DNA from: Kiritimatiellia bacterium
GTDB lineage: Bacteria; Verrucomicrobiota; Kiritimatiellia; UBA8416; JABMPJ01
DNA: 41,024 nt
Direction of reading: 5' to 3'
NCBI GenBank assembly: GCA_016783675.1
Contig: JADHWE010000014.1
Location: 1-41,024 of the forward strand
Shown here one piece after another: positions 15,716-24,166 of the stretch. A program made the translations under genes and the position numbers. The notes beneath the pieces are model-generated. The model searched no databases. It had not been told where the DNA came from and saw only the letters and a list, made by a program, of their open reading frames with translations. How positions within the stretch are numbered: the stretch's first letter is position 1; every line of letters begins with the position of its first letter.

Positions 15716-15737
15716 AAATATATAGTGTTATATATTT
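15716..15737. promoter_or_regulatory. Perfect 9-4-9 palindrome, likely operator between the divergent rubrerythrin and hydrogenase genes
   Basis: AAATATATA and TATATATTT are separated by GTGT. This AT-only dyad stands out in GC-rich surroundings and covers the first two bases of the hydrogenase -35 box. It lies 28 bp from the rubrerythrin -35 box. It looks like a dimeric regulator site. The cognate factor cannot be named; the half-sites do not fit the TTGAT-N4-ATCAA pattern of FNR. Confidence 0.55.
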
Positions 15738-15763
15738 GACAGATCAGGCGATAGGCGTATTCT
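15736..15763 (+). promoter_or_regulatory. Putative promoter of the hydrogenase-Mrp operon
   Basis: A perfect TTGACA (15736-15741) is followed after 16 bp by TATTCT (15758-15763). Transcription would start near 15770, giving a leader of about 60 nt that contains the hairpin at 15803-15818. Confidence 0.55.
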
Positions 15764-15802
15764 GCGGAATAGAACACAGCACGTATGTGTTGAGGTTCTA
15801 TC

Positions 15803-15818
15803 GCGGTCTCAGGACCGC
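15803..15818 (+). promoter_or_regulatory. Leader hairpin before the first hydrogenase-operon gene
   Basis: GCGGTC and GACCGC form a 6-bp stem with a TCAG loop in the predicted 5' leader. It lies 11 bases before the GTG start at 15830 and just ahead of the AGGGGG ribosome-binding site. It could affect initiation or mRNA stability. Confidence 0.35.
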
Positions 15819-15829
15819 AGGGGGTGCGA

Positions 15830-16858
15830 GTGTTTAAGCTGCAACAAGGCAATCTCAATGCCTTCATGGCGACGCTCTCTTCGGGCCGCACGGTCTATGC
15901 TCTCTCGCAGGTCGATCTACAATACCATCTTGTCCGCGCCGAGGCTTGGGATGGCGACCAGCATCTTCTCGGCAGCTACCGTCCGGTTGAACCGCTGAAG
16001 GGGTTGTTCTTTCCTCCGCGCGAAACCGTCGGCCGCCTCCGGGAGGACTCGCCGCTGCCCGAGATGCGGGAGCGTATCGTTATCGGGGTGAAGAACTGCG
16101 ATCTGTCTGCACTGAAGATTCACGACTATGTCTTCCTTGAGTGCGAGCCGCGCGATCCGTTCTATGCCCAGGCGCGCGAGAAGACCGTGATCATCTCGTG
16201 CGACTGCACCGATGCCCGTGAATCCTGTTTCTGTCCTGCCGTCGACGAGCAGCCCTATGCGCGGGCCGGGTTCGACATCAATCTCTCGCCGATAGGCGAC
16301 GGTTTTATCGTGGAGCCGGGCAGCGAGAAAGGCGAGGCGCTACTCGACCGTGCCGGTGACATGCTTTCACCGGTCAGCCAGGACGACCTTTCAAAACGGG
16401 ACGCCAACCGTTACGCGGTGACCCGGCGTGTGGCCGAGCAGGCCGAGGGTCGGGGACTGACTACCGGGGCGGACCTGCAGGCGGCCGTGCGCGCAAGCGA
16501 GGATGCCGACATGTGGGATGTCTTCGCGCGTGATTGCGTTGAATGCGGCGCGTGCAACTTCGTGTGCTGTACGTGTCACTGTTTCCTGCTGGCGGACGGG
16601 AGCTCCCCTGCAGGCGGCGACAGCCGGGTCAAGAAATGGGATTCGTGTCTCTACCATAACTTTGCACGCGTGGCAGGTGGGGCCAACCCGCGCAAGCACC
16701 GTGCCGACCGGCTGTTCAACCGGTTCGACAAGAAGTTCGTGTTCTTCCCGGAGGTGCTCGGACGGTATGCCTGCGATGGCTGCGGACGCTGCGCCGAAGC
16801 CTGCACGGGCAAGATCGATATCCGCGACGTACTGAAGAAAGCGCTCGATGGACAATAA
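15830..16858 (+). CDS. 4Fe-4S dicluster subunit, sulfhydrogenase beta / AsrA-like
   Basis: This protein of about 342 residues resembles the beta subunit of archaeal sulfhydrogenase (HydB) and anaerobic sulfite reductase subunit A. These carry electrons between an FAD/NAD(P) subunit and a hydrogenase. Two cysteine clusters near the C-terminus (CVECGACNFVCCTC and CDGCGRCAEAC) should bind two [4Fe-4S] clusters. The N-terminal half has further cysteines (VKNCDLSAL, SCDCTDARESCFC). Start: a GTG at 15824 and one at 15830 are in frame; 15830 has AGGGGG at better spacing. It is the first gene of the operon and overlaps the next by 11 nt, the same pairing as in sulfhydrogenase operons. Confidence 0.8.
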   Translation: MFKLQQGNLNAFMATLSSGRTVYALSQVDLQYHLVRAEAWDGDQHLLGSYRPVEPLKGLFFPPRETVGRLREDSPLPEMRERIVIGVKNCDLSALKIHDYVFLECEPRDPFYAQAREKTVIISCDCTDARESCFCPAVDEQPYARAGFDINLSPIGDGFIVEPGSEKGEALLDRAGDMLSPVSQDDLSKRDANRYAVTRRVAEQAEGRGLTTGADLQAAVRASEDADMWDVFARDCVECGACNFVCCTCHCFLLADGSSPAGGDSRVKKWDSCLYHNFARVAGGANPRKHRADRLFNRFDKKFVFFPEVLGRYACDGCGRCAEACTGKIDIRDVLKKALDGQ

Positions 16859-17675
16859 CCCCTACATACCGGTACCGGCCAAGCTGGTGGATGTGGTGGA
16901 GGAAACCCACAACATCAAGACCTTCGTCGTGGAGCCGGTCAGGCCGATTGTCTTTGAGGCAGGGCAGTTTGTCGAGATGACCGTGCCGGGCTACGGCGAG
17001 GCACCGTTCACGCCCTCCTCGTCCCCCGCGGTGAGCGACCGGATGGAGATCACGGTGATGCGCGTCGGGCAGGTGACCGAACGGCTGCATGCGTTGGGCC
17101 CCGGCGCCGAACTGGGTATTCGCGGGCCGCTTGGCGCGCCCTATCCGCTCGACACCTTCTGCGGCCGCGAGATCCTGATCGTTGGCGGGGGCGTCGGCTT
17201 GGCGCCGCTGCGCGCGTTGCTGTTCGGGCTGCTGGAACACGTCGACCGCTATCACCGCATCGTGCTGCGCTACGGGGCGCGGACGCCCTCGGACATCATC
17301 TACCGCGACGCCGTGAGCAGCGGCTGGGGACAGAATGGCAAGTTGGACGTGCGGGTCTGCGTGGATGAAGGGGATGCCGACTGGAAAGGCAACACGGGCG
17401 TTGTGACGACAATTCTCGAGCCGGAGTGCCTGTCGTGCGATCCCGCCAACGGTGTGGCGGTGGTGTGCGGCCCCCCGATCATGATGAAGTTCGCCACGCT
17501 CAAGCTCCTCGATCTCGGCTACGCGCCGGCGGATATCTACCTCTCGATGGAAAAGAACATGAGTTGTGGTGTGGGCAAGTGCGGGCACTGCCGCTTGGGG
17601 CGTTACTACGCCTGCAAGGATGGGCCCGTGTTCACGTACGATGCGATTGAGTCGATCAACAAGATATGGGATTGA
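16848..17675 (+). CDS. FAD/NAD(P)-binding oxidoreductase, sulfhydrogenase gamma-like
   Basis: This 275-residue member of the ferredoxin-NADP+ reductase superfamily has an FAD-binding barrel (residues 8-100), a nucleotide-binding Rossmann domain (ILIVGGGVGLAPLRALL, about 108; VVCGPPIMMKF, about 203) and a C-terminal cysteine lobe CGVGKCGHCRLGRYYAC that binds a [2Fe-2S] cluster, as in PyrK and HydG. It should exchange electrons between NAD(P)H and the adjacent iron-sulfur subunit. In the FAD motif the usual RPYSI/S-like sequence is replaced by FTPSSSP. Whether NAD or NADP is used cannot be told from sequence. Confidence 0.85.
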   Translation: MDNNPYIPVPAKLVDVVEETHNIKTFVVEPVRPIVFEAGQFVEMTVPGYGEAPFTPSSSPAVSDRMEITVMRVGQVTERLHALGPGAELGIRGPLGAPYPLDTFCGREILIVGGGVGLAPLRALLFGLLEHVDRYHRIVLRYGARTPSDIIYRDAVSSGWGQNGKLDVRVCVDEGDADWKGNTGVVTTILEPECLSCDPANGVAVVCGPPIMMKFATLKLLDLGYAPADIYLSMEKNMSCGVGKCGHCRLGRYYACKDGPVFTYDAIESINKIWD

Positions 17676-17679
17676 AACC

Positions 17680-18165
17680 ATGGCGAAGCGACTGCTGATC
17701 GATCTGACAAAATGTGACGATTGTACGTGTTGCGGGGTGGACTGCGCCTATTTCTACCGTTCCGACGCCAGGGATCACGGGATTCTGAAGCTGCGCGAGT
17801 TGGCGACGTTCCTGCTGGTCTGCCGGCGGTGCGAAGAGCCCAGTTGCGTGGCGGCTTGTCCTTTCGAAGCTCTGGAGCGTCAGGAGGATGGCGTGCTCAA
17901 GCGCCACAGCATGCGCTGCGTGAGCTGCAAGTGCTGCGCGCACGCCTGCCCGTTCGGCACCATCTATCCGGATGCACTGCCATTCTACCTTACGCAGTGC
18001 GATTTCTGTATGGGGGCCAACCGGGAGGCGCCCCCATGCGCGGGCACCTGTGAGAAGGGGGCGATCGAGTACCGCGCGGTCGCGGAGGGAGAAGACGAGG
18101 ATATCCACTTGATCGGCGAGCACTTGGCCGTGCGGGCCGCGAAGTGGGAACGGGAGAACGTGTAG
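17680..18165 (+). CDS. Polyferredoxin-like 4Fe-4S electron transfer subunit (HycB/CooF type)
   Basis: The 161-residue protein has four cysteine groups: CDDCTCCGVDC, CRRCEEPSCVAACP, CVSCKCCAHACP and CDFCMGANREAPPCAGTC. This is the four-cluster layout of HycB, HydN and CooF subunits that wire partner enzymes to membrane hydrogenases. The frame is open further upstream, but the sequence before 17680 is the antisense-like shadow of the previous gene; ATG 17680 starts 4 nt after the previous stop. It probably forms the electron wire between the NAD(P)H module and the hydrogenase small subunit. Confidence 0.85.
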   Translation: MAKRLLIDLTKCDDCTCCGVDCAYFYRSDARDHGILKLRELATFLLVCRRCEEPSCVAACPFEALERQEDGVLKRHSMRCVSCKCCAHACPFGTIYPDALPFYLTQCDFCMGANREAPPCAGTCEKGAIEYRAVAEGEDEDIHLIGEHLAVRAAKWERENV

Positions 18166-18166
18166 G

Positions 18167-19102
18167 GTGAATCCGGCCGTCATCATCTTGAAGGCGCTGA
18201 TCTTTCCGGGACTGCTGTTCACGGCCGTCCTCGGACTCGTCACGAGCTGGGTCGACCGGTTTGTTACGGCGCGTGTTCAGATGCGCGTCGGTCCGCCATT
18301 CCTGCAACCGTTTTACGACGTGGCCAAACTGATGATCAAGGAGACCTGTGTGCCGGCCGGGGGATCCACCTGGCTCTTCCTCGGGGCGCCGCTGGTCGGC
18401 CTGTCAGGAGTGACGCTGGGGGCCCTGGTGGTGTGGAGCGCACTGCTGTTCGGCGGGCGCGGCTTCTCGGGGGACGTGATCGTGGCGCTCTACGTCCTGA
18501 CACTGCCGGCGGTTGGCGTGATCCTGGGATCGTTCGCTTCGCGCAATCCGCTGGCGTCGCTGGGCGGGAGCCGCGAGATGAAGCTCCTGCTCTCCTACGA
18601 GCTGCCGCTGGCCCTGGCCGTGCTGGTGCCGGTGATGCAGTCATACGCGGCCGTGCAGAGCATCCGGCTGGCCGACATGGCGACACAACTTCCGGTGGCA
18701 TCGGTCTCGGGCGTCCTTGCGCTCGTGGTGGCGATTCTCTGCATGCAGGCCAAGTTGACCCTGGTGCCGTTCGATGCGCCCGAAGCGGAGACCGAGCTGA
18801 CCGGCGGCGCCTACATGGAATACTCGGGGCCGCCGCTGGGTCTCTTCAAGCTGACGCGGGCCATGATGCTGGTGACGATGCCGCTCTTCCTGGTCACGGT
18901 GTTCTGTGGCGGACTCGACGTGGCGGACGGCGTGTTGCCGGCCCTGCTCGGTCTGCTCAAGGTGTTGGGGCTGGTTGTGGTCATTGTGTTGATCCGCAAC
19001 ACGGCACCGCGTGTGCGTACGGACCAGGCGGTGCGATTTTTCTGGGGACCGGTGACCCTTGTGGCGCTGGTCGCGGTGGGACTGGGTATGATGGGGTTGT
19101 AA
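18167..19102 (+). CDS. NuoH/HycD-like membrane subunit of group 4 hydrogenase
   Basis: This 311-residue protein has about eight hydrophobic helices. It carries the hallmark cytoplasmic loop PFDAPEAETELTGGAYMEYSG, which matches the conserved acidic motif of NuoH, HycD and EchB at the interface with the hydrogenase arm. The subunit anchors the catalytic module and transmits conformational energy to the ion-pumping subunits. The start is GTG, one base after the previous stop. Confidence 0.9.
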   Translation: MNPAVIILKALIFPGLLFTAVLGLVTSWVDRFVTARVQMRVGPPFLQPFYDVAKLMIKETCVPAGGSTWLFLGAPLVGLSGVTLGALVVWSALLFGGRGFSGDVIVALYVLTLPAVGVILGSFASRNPLASLGGSREMKLLLSYELPLALAVLVPVMQSYAAVQSIRLADMATQLPVASVSGVLALVVAILCMQAKLTLVPFDAPEAETELTGGAYMEYSGPPLGLFKLTRAMMLVTMPLFLVTVFCGGLDVADGVLPALLGLLKVLGLVVVIVLIRNTAPRVRTDQAVRFFWGPVTLVALVAVGLGMMGL

Positions 19103-19105
19103 TCG

Positions 19106-19528
19106 ATGAGTTTTGCGGTACAGGCGTTGACGAGATCGCTGAACGTGTTTCACCTGGCGGGAAGCGCGTGCAACAACTGCGATATCGAGATCCTGGATGC
19201 CTTGACGCCGAGATATGACCTCGAGCGCTTCGGGATTGTGCTGGTGGGCAGCATCCGTCATGCCGACGTTCTGCTGCTGTCGGGCGTCTTCAATAAGAAG
19301 TCGGCCATCCGCCTGCAGCACCTCTACGAGCAGGCGCCCAAGCCGGTCGTCGTGGTTGCGATCGGGGCCTGTGCCTGTGCGGGCTGCATGTTCCGGGAGT
19401 CCTATAACTGGTATGGCAAGATCAGCGACTACATTCCGATCGATGCCTACGTGCCGGGCTGTCCGCCCAAGCCGGAAGCGATGATTGCCGCGGTCGCCAA
19501 ATTGATCGCGAAGCTACGGGGGAGTTGA
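19106..19528 (+). CDS. Group 4 [NiFe] hydrogenase small subunit (NuoB-like)
   Basis: This 140-residue subunit has the four cysteine ligands of the proximal [4Fe-4S] cluster in the NuoB/HycG/EchC pattern: SACNNCDIE, GACACAGCMF and GCPPKP. It lacks the Tat signal and the extra clusters of uptake hydrogenases, as expected for the membrane-bound group 4 type that faces the cytoplasm. It transfers electrons to the NiFe site of the large subunit encoded two genes on. The gene overlaps the next by 4 nt (ATGA). Confidence 0.92.
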   Translation: MSFAVQALTRSLNVFHLAGSACNNCDIEILDALTPRYDLERFGIVLVGSIRHADVLLLSGVFNKKSAIRLQHLYEQAPKPVVVVAIGACACAGCMFRESYNWYGKISDYIPIDAYVPGCPPKPEAMIAAVAKLIAKLRGS

Positions 19529-19992
19529 TGACACGAGAAGCCACACTGCAGCGGATCCGGGAAGCGCTGGGCGACAAGGTCGTGGACTGGTTCGATAAGT
19601 CGGAGAAGCGCTCCTACGTGGAAATTCGTCCGGAGGACGTGCCCGACGCCACCCGGCTGGTGTTTCGCGAGCTGGGCGCGCGGTTCCAGATTGCCACGGG
19701 CGTCGATACCCCTTCGGCGATCGAGATACTCTACCACTGGGCTTTCGACAAGGTGAACCTGCTGGTGACGATCCGCACGAAGTTGGACCGTGACACTCCC
19801 GAGATCGCGTCGTTGGCCGGCATCTGCAAAGGCACCGAGTGGATCGAACGCGAGATGTGGGAGCTGTTGGGCATCACGTTTCATGACCACCCCGACATGC
19901 GCCACCTGCTGCTGACGGACGAGTGGCCGGAGGGGCAGTACCCGCTGCGGCGGGACTTCGTCCAGCCCGGGAAAGAAGGGGGTGAAGGATAG
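19525..19992 (+). CDS. NuoC-like 30-kDa subunit of the hydrogenase
   Basis: The 155-residue protein matches the complex I 30-kDa / EchD family. The diagnostic stretch is EREMWELLGITFHDHPDMRHLLL followed by DEWPEGQYPLRRDF. In HycE this domain is fused to the large subunit; here it is separate, as in Ech and Mbh. It binds no cofactor and shapes the interface between small and large subunits. It is tightly coupled to both neighbours. Confidence 0.9.
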   Translation: MMTREATLQRIREALGDKVVDWFDKSEKRSYVEIRPEDVPDATRLVFRELGARFQIATGVDTPSAIEILYHWAFDKVNLLVTIRTKLDRDTPEIASLAGICKGTEWIEREMWELLGITFHDHPDMRHLLLTDEWPEGQYPLRRDFVQPGKEGGEG

Positions 19993-19994
19993 GC

Positions 19995-21218
19995 ATGGGC
20001 AAACGCACCATCATACCGATCGGCCCCTACCACGCACTGCAGGAAGAGCCGGAGTTCTTCAAGCTGTACGTGGAAGGTGAGACGGTGGTCGGGCTCGATA
20101 TCGAGCTGGGCTACAACCACCGCGGCATCGAGAAACTGTCCGAGTCCAAGACCTATGAGCAGACCGTCTTCCTGGTGGAGCGGATCTGTGGCATCTGTTC
20201 GACCTCGCACCCGATTGCCTGCGTACAGGCGGTCGAAGACGCCGGGGGTGTGGAGGTGCCGGAGCGGGCGCTCTACATCCGGTCGCTGATCGGTGAGCTG
20301 GAACGCGTCCATTCGCACATGCTCTGGCTCGGCCTGGCGGGGCATTTTCTCGGGTTCAACACGGTGTGGATGTGGGTCTGGCGCTACCGCGAGGAGCTGC
20401 TCAACATCATGGAGCTGGTCACGGGCAACCGCAACCACTACGCCATGATGAAGCCCGGCGGCGTGCGGCGCGATATCAAGGACGAGGACATCCCGACCAT
20501 CCGTAAGACGCTGGATGGGTTGCACGGGCCGCTGGAGCTGTTCCGCGATGCGGTCAGCGACGACCCGATCATTCATGCCCGGCTCAAAGGGGTGGGTGTG
20601 CTGACGCCCGAGCAGATCGTCGATTACGGCGCGCTCGGCCCCACGGCGCGGGCGTCCGGTGTGGACATTGACGTGCGCCGCGATCATCCGCACGCCGCCT
20701 ATGGCCTCGTGGACTGGAATGTCGTGACGGCGACGCACGGTGACGTGTTTGACAAGGCCGTGGTGCGGATCGGCGAGATGTTCGAATCGATGAAGATCAT
20801 CGAGCAGTGTCTCGCGAAGCTGAAAAGCTCGCCCGGGCCGGTTGACTCCAACCCGAAGGAGATCCCCCCCGGCGAGGGCATCGGTCACTACGAGGCGCCG
20901 CGCGGCGAGGTGTTCCACTACATCCGCAGCGACGGCAGCAACCGCCCGGCGCGGCACAAGGTGCGCGCCCCGAGCTTCATGAATGTACTGACCGATCGCG
21001 AGGCCGTACTGGGCGCCACCGTGGCCGATGCCACGATCATCCTGGCCGCCGTGGATCCCTGTTACTGCTGTACGGAGCGTATGGCCGCCCGCGACGTGGC
21101 AACCGGAGAACGTGTGCTGACGTCGCGTGAACTGATCCGGCTGTCGCAGGCGAAGACAGAACAACTGAAGAAAGAGCTGGGCGCCGAAGGCCCCCGGCTG
21201 AACCTGGAAGCAATGTGA
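19995..21218 (+). CDS. Group 4 [NiFe] hydrogenase large (catalytic) subunit
   Basis: This 407-residue NuoD-like protein keeps both nickel-binding motifs: RICGICSTSH (C65, C68) and DPCYCCTER (C356, C359). It should therefore be a true hydrogenase and not an Ehr/complex I relative, in which these cysteines are lost. About 45 residues follow the second motif. By analogy with HycE, a maturation protease would cut after R362 in the TER/M context, and such a protease is encoded at 27721. The enzyme reduces protons or oxidises H2 in the cytoplasm at the membrane. Ni-Fe cofactor assembly (Hyp) genes are not in the window. Confidence 0.93.
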   Translation: MGKRTIIPIGPYHALQEEPEFFKLYVEGETVVGLDIELGYNHRGIEKLSESKTYEQTVFLVERICGICSTSHPIACVQAVEDAGGVEVPERALYIRSLIGELERVHSHMLWLGLAGHFLGFNTVWMWVWRYREELLNIMELVTGNRNHYAMMKPGGVRRDIKDEDIPTIRKTLDGLHGPLELFRDAVSDDPIIHARLKGVGVLTPEQIVDYGALGPTARASGVDIDVRRDHPHAAYGLVDWNVVTATHGDVFDKAVVRIGEMFESMKIIEQCLAKLKSSPGPVDSNPKEIPPGEGIGHYEAPRGEVFHYIRSDGSNRPARHKVRAPSFMNVLTDREAVLGATVADATIILAAVDPCYCCTERMAARDVATGERVLTSRELIRLSQAKTEQLKKELGAEGPRLNLEAM

Positions 21219-23095
21219 TGATGGAGATGCTGCTGCATCCAATGATCCTGCCGATCACGCTGCCGGTCGTGGCGGGGGTGGTCTGTCTGCTGTTGCCGCG
21301 GCAGCTCCACAAGGTGCGGGACATCATCGCGGTCGGCGCGTCGGCGGTGACGCTGTTGCTGGCGCTGCGCCTCCTGGTTGCCTTGCGGGGGGGAGGACTC
21401 TACACCTTTGCCGCCTGTCCGTTGGTGAACCTGCGCCTGGATGCATTGAGCGGTTTTGTGATGGTGGCGATAGCGCTGTTCGGTGTGCTGAGTGCGCTCT
21501 ACTCGCTCGGCTACATGGCCGGCCGCGAGAGGCTGAACGAATACTATGCCTACCTGCTGTGGACCGTCGGCATTTCCTGCGGCGCCGTACTGGCCAACCA
21601 TTTCCTCCTGTTGCTCATTTTCTGGGGGATGTTGGGTGTCACGCTCTACCTGATGATTGGCATGGGTGGCAGCAAGGCGTCGGCCGCGGCGAAGAAGACG
21701 TTCATTGTCATCGGCGGTTCGGATTGCCTGTTGATGCTGGGCATTGCCATCGCCTGGCACGTGACCGGGCGTATGCTGATGGACGAGGTCACGCTGACCA
21801 TGACCCGCAAGCTCAACGTGCTGGCGTTTCTTTGCTTCACCGTGGCGGCCCTGGCGAAGGCGGGCGCCATGCCGTTCCATAGCTGGGTGCCCGACTGTGG
21901 TGAGAAAGCGCCGCTCTCGGTCTCGGCCTTCCTGCCGGCCTCGCTGGACAAGCTGTTGGGGATCTATCTCCTGGCTCGCACGATGCACGGCCTCTTTGTT
22001 GCCAGCTACGCCTTGCGCGTTCTGCTTATGCTGGTCGGGGCGGCAACCGTGATGTGCGCGGTCATGATGGCGCTGGTACAGCACGATCTGCGGCGATTGC
22101 TTGCCTACCATGCCGTCAGCCAGGTCGGCTACATGGTGCTCGGGATCGCCAGCGGCACCGCGATCGGCATGGCGGGCGGCCTGTTCCACATGCTCAATCA
22201 CGCGATGTACAAGTCTTCGCTCTTCATGTGTGCCGGGTCTGTCGAGCGGCAGGCGGGAACATGCGACCTGGATCGACTGGGCGGCCTGGGCCGGGCCATG
22301 CCGATCACCTTTGTCTCCTGCCTGGTGGCGGCCATGGCAATCTCCGGCGTGCCGCCCCTGAATGGATTTGCGTCGAAGTGGATGGTCTACCAGGGCATCA
22401 TCGAGGCGGGGAATCAGAGCGGACCGTGGGTGATCTGGATCGTGGCGGCCATGTTCGGGTCCGCGCTCACGCTCGCCAGCTTTGTCAAGATCCTGCATGC
22501 CGTGTTTCTGCGCAAGCCGCCCGCCGAAGCGGAACGGCGCAACGTGTCGGAAGTAGGGTTCAGCATGTGGTTCCCGACGGCGTTCCTGGGGCTCATGTGC
22601 CTGGTCTTTGGTGTGTTCTGGAAGCGCCTGCCCTACACCTTCCTGGTGGAACCGGCGGTTGTCGGCGAGGTCACGATTCCGGGACTGTGGTGGGGGGCGC
22701 CCGCCGCGCTGGTGCTGCTGGCCGGCATCGCGGCGGGTCTTGTCATCTACGCCCTGACCACCGCGCGCAAGCCGCGCGTGTGCGCCACCTATATTGGCGG
22801 CGAATTGATGGAGGCGGCGGACATTCCCGGTGAGGCGCGCAGCGACAGTCGCGATGTGGAGGTGTCGGGGGTCGATTTCTACCGGACCATCGAAACCATG
22901 GCCCCGTTCCGCGGATTCTACGCGGCGGCGCGACAGAAGGCCTTCGATATCTACGACGTGGGCACGAAGATCCTGTTCTATTTTGTGGATATCTTGCGTG
23001 CGGCGCACACCGGTTTGCTGCCGACGTACCTTACCTGGCTGGTGGCCGGGATGCTGTTCGTGGTCTGGTGGCTGGTTCGAGCGGGAGGCGGGTGA
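21215..23095 (+). CDS. NuoL/MrpA-like proton-translocating membrane subunit
   Basis: This 626-residue protein has about 14 or more hydrophobic helices and the Proton_antipo_M core (LLIFWGMLGVTLYLMIG, AGAMPFHSWVPDCGEKAPLSVSAFLPASLDK, LAYHAVSQVGYMVLGIASG). The core is followed by a C-terminal extension (VDFYRTIETMAPFRGFYAAARQKAFDIYD and one last helix) similar to those of HyfB- and NuoL-type subunits. It should form one of the ion channels of the complex. Together with the following 23097 gene it covers the two halves of a classical MrpA. Confidence 0.88.
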   Translation: MMMEMLLHPMILPITLPVVAGVVCLLLPRQLHKVRDIIAVGASAVTLLLALRLLVALRGGGLYTFAACPLVNLRLDALSGFVMVAIALFGVLSALYSLGYMAGRERLNEYYAYLLWTVGISCGAVLANHFLLLLIFWGMLGVTLYLMIGMGGSKASAAAKKTFIVIGGSDCLLMLGIAIAWHVTGRMLMDEVTLTMTRKLNVLAFLCFTVAALAKAGAMPFHSWVPDCGEKAPLSVSAFLPASLDKLLGIYLLARTMHGLFVASYALRVLLMLVGAATVMCAVMMALVQHDLRRLLAYHAVSQVGYMVLGIASGTAIGMAGGLFHMLNHAMYKSSLFMCAGSVERQAGTCDLDRLGGLGRAMPITFVSCLVAAMAISGVPPLNGFASKWMVYQGIIEAGNQSGPWVIWIVAAMFGSALTLASFVKILHAVFLRKPPAEAERRNVSEVGFSMWFPTAFLGLMCLVFGVFWKRLPYTFLVEPAVVGEVTIPGLWWGAPAALVLLAGIAAGLVIYALTTARKPRVCATYIGGELMEAADIPGEARSDSRDVEVSGVDFYRTIETMAPFRGFYAAARQKAFDIYDVGTKILFYFVDILRAAHTGLLPTYLTWLVAGMLFVVWWLVRAGGG

Positions 23096-23096
23096 T

Positions 23097-23675
23097 ATGG
23101 CCCTGCTGGGAATACTGCTGTTCCTGATGATCATCGGCGCAGTGATTGCCGTTGAGACGCGGAATCTTCTTTCGTCCATCGTCTGCCTGGGCGCGATCGG
23201 GTTCCTGCTGTCGATCGTCTTCCTGTTCCTCGGCGCGCCCGACCTGGCCATCACGCAGCTCGTTGTGGAGATTCTCTGCCTGGTGATCCTGATCCGTGCC
23301 ACGATCCACCGTCGTGTGGAGACCGTCGCGGGCAACCGCGAGTTTGTCGGGTTGGCCGTGACAGTCGTGATGCTGGCCATCGTGCTGATGCTCGCGATCA
23401 GCATGATGGCCGGTTTCCCGTCCCTGGGCACATCGGTGCTGGATCGTATGGCACAAGCGCCATCGCATTTCTACCTGCTGCAGGGGAAGGCGCAGACCGG
23501 GGTGACGAACATTGTCACGGCGATCCTGCTCGATTTCCGCGCCTACGACACGCTGGGCGAGGCGACGGTACTCTTCTGTGCGGTAATGGGTGCGCTGGCC
23601 GTGCTGCGTCGGAGTGCGCGGCGCCGACCGGAAGAGGGTGATGCCGGGGATGAAGGGGAAGGGGGTGCCGAATGA
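23097..23675 (+). CDS. MrpA C-terminal-like subunit (DUF4040 / MbhD plus MbhE type)
   Basis: The 192-residue protein has about five or six hydrophobic helices. Its first half (NLLSSIVCLGAIGFLLSIVFLFLGAPDLAITQLVVEIL) is the DUF4040/MbhD module. The second half (GVTNIVTAILLDFRAYDTLGEATVLFCAVMGAL) matches the MbhE/MrpA C-terminal module. In Mrp antiporters and Mbh these lie near the sodium path. The ATG at 23097 follows the previous stop directly; the longer open frame upstream is a shadow of the previous gene. Confidence 0.85.
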   Translation: MALLGILLFLMIIGAVIAVETRNLLSSIVCLGAIGFLLSIVFLFLGAPDLAITQLVVEILCLVILIRATIHRRVETVAGNREFVGLAVTVVMLAIVLMLAISMMAGFPSLGTSVLDRMAQAPSHFYLLQGKAQTGVTNIVTAILLDFRAYDTLGEATVLFCAVMGALAVLRRSARRRPEEGDAGDEGEGGAE

Positions 23676-24166
23676 GCGGCGGCACACACCAGGGCGGCAT
23701 GAGCCTGATCGTTCGGACGGTCACACGCTGGCTGAAGGCCTTCATTCTGCTCTTCGGTATATACGTGGTGCTCTACGGCCACGTCTCGCCCGGCGGCGGG
23801 TTCGCGGGCGGCGTGGTAATCGCCTGTGCCTACATCCTGCTGACCCTGGCGGAAGGGAGAGAGAGGACCGCGCGGTTGCTGAGTGAACGGCTGGCGGCTG
23901 TACTGGCCGTTGCCGGCCTGTTGTTCTTCCTGGGCGTGGGCCTGGCCGGCATGGTCGGCGGGCGGGCGTTCCTGGATAACTTCCTGGTGGGGGACAGTGG
24001 GGCCGAGCCGGCTCTCGCCAGTGGCGGCATCATCGAGCTCTGTGAGATCGCCATCGGCATCATTGTCAGCATGTCGCTGTTCCTGGCGTTTGCTGTTCTG
24101 TCCCGCTTCCGCGTGTCGCTTGGGGACGGGGACGAGACGGCGACCGGAGAAGGGGGGGCATCATGA
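23672..24166 (+). CDS. mrpB: MrpB/MnhB-like Na+/H+ antiporter subunit
   Basis: This 164-residue membrane protein has the MnhB signature (LLFGIYVVLYGHVSPGGGFAGGVVIACAYIL) and four predicted helices. MrpB is part of the small-subunit cluster needed for sodium transport in Mrp antiporters and in Mbh hydrogenases. It overlaps both neighbours by 4 nt. The conserved glycine-rich GHxSPGGGFxGG loop is intact. Confidence 0.9.
   Translation: MSGGTHQGGMSLIVRTVTRWLKAFILLFGIYVVLYGHVSPGGGFAGGVVIACAYILLTLAEGRERTARLLSERLAAVLAVAGLLFFLGVGLAGMVGGRAFLDNFLVGDSGAEPALASGGIIELCEIAIGIIVSMSLFLAFAVLSRFRVSLGDGDETATGEGGAS

Noticed and set aside
15764-15829. Riboswitch in the hydrogenase leader
   Set aside because: The leader is only about 60 bases, with one simple 6-bp hairpin and no known riboswitch pattern.
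21062-23431. 789-codon open frame on the minus strand opposite the NuoL-like gene
   Set aside because: It lies antisense to clear membrane-subunit genes. Its predicted protein is rich in His, Arg and Gln with no motif, as expected from GC-rich codon bias.
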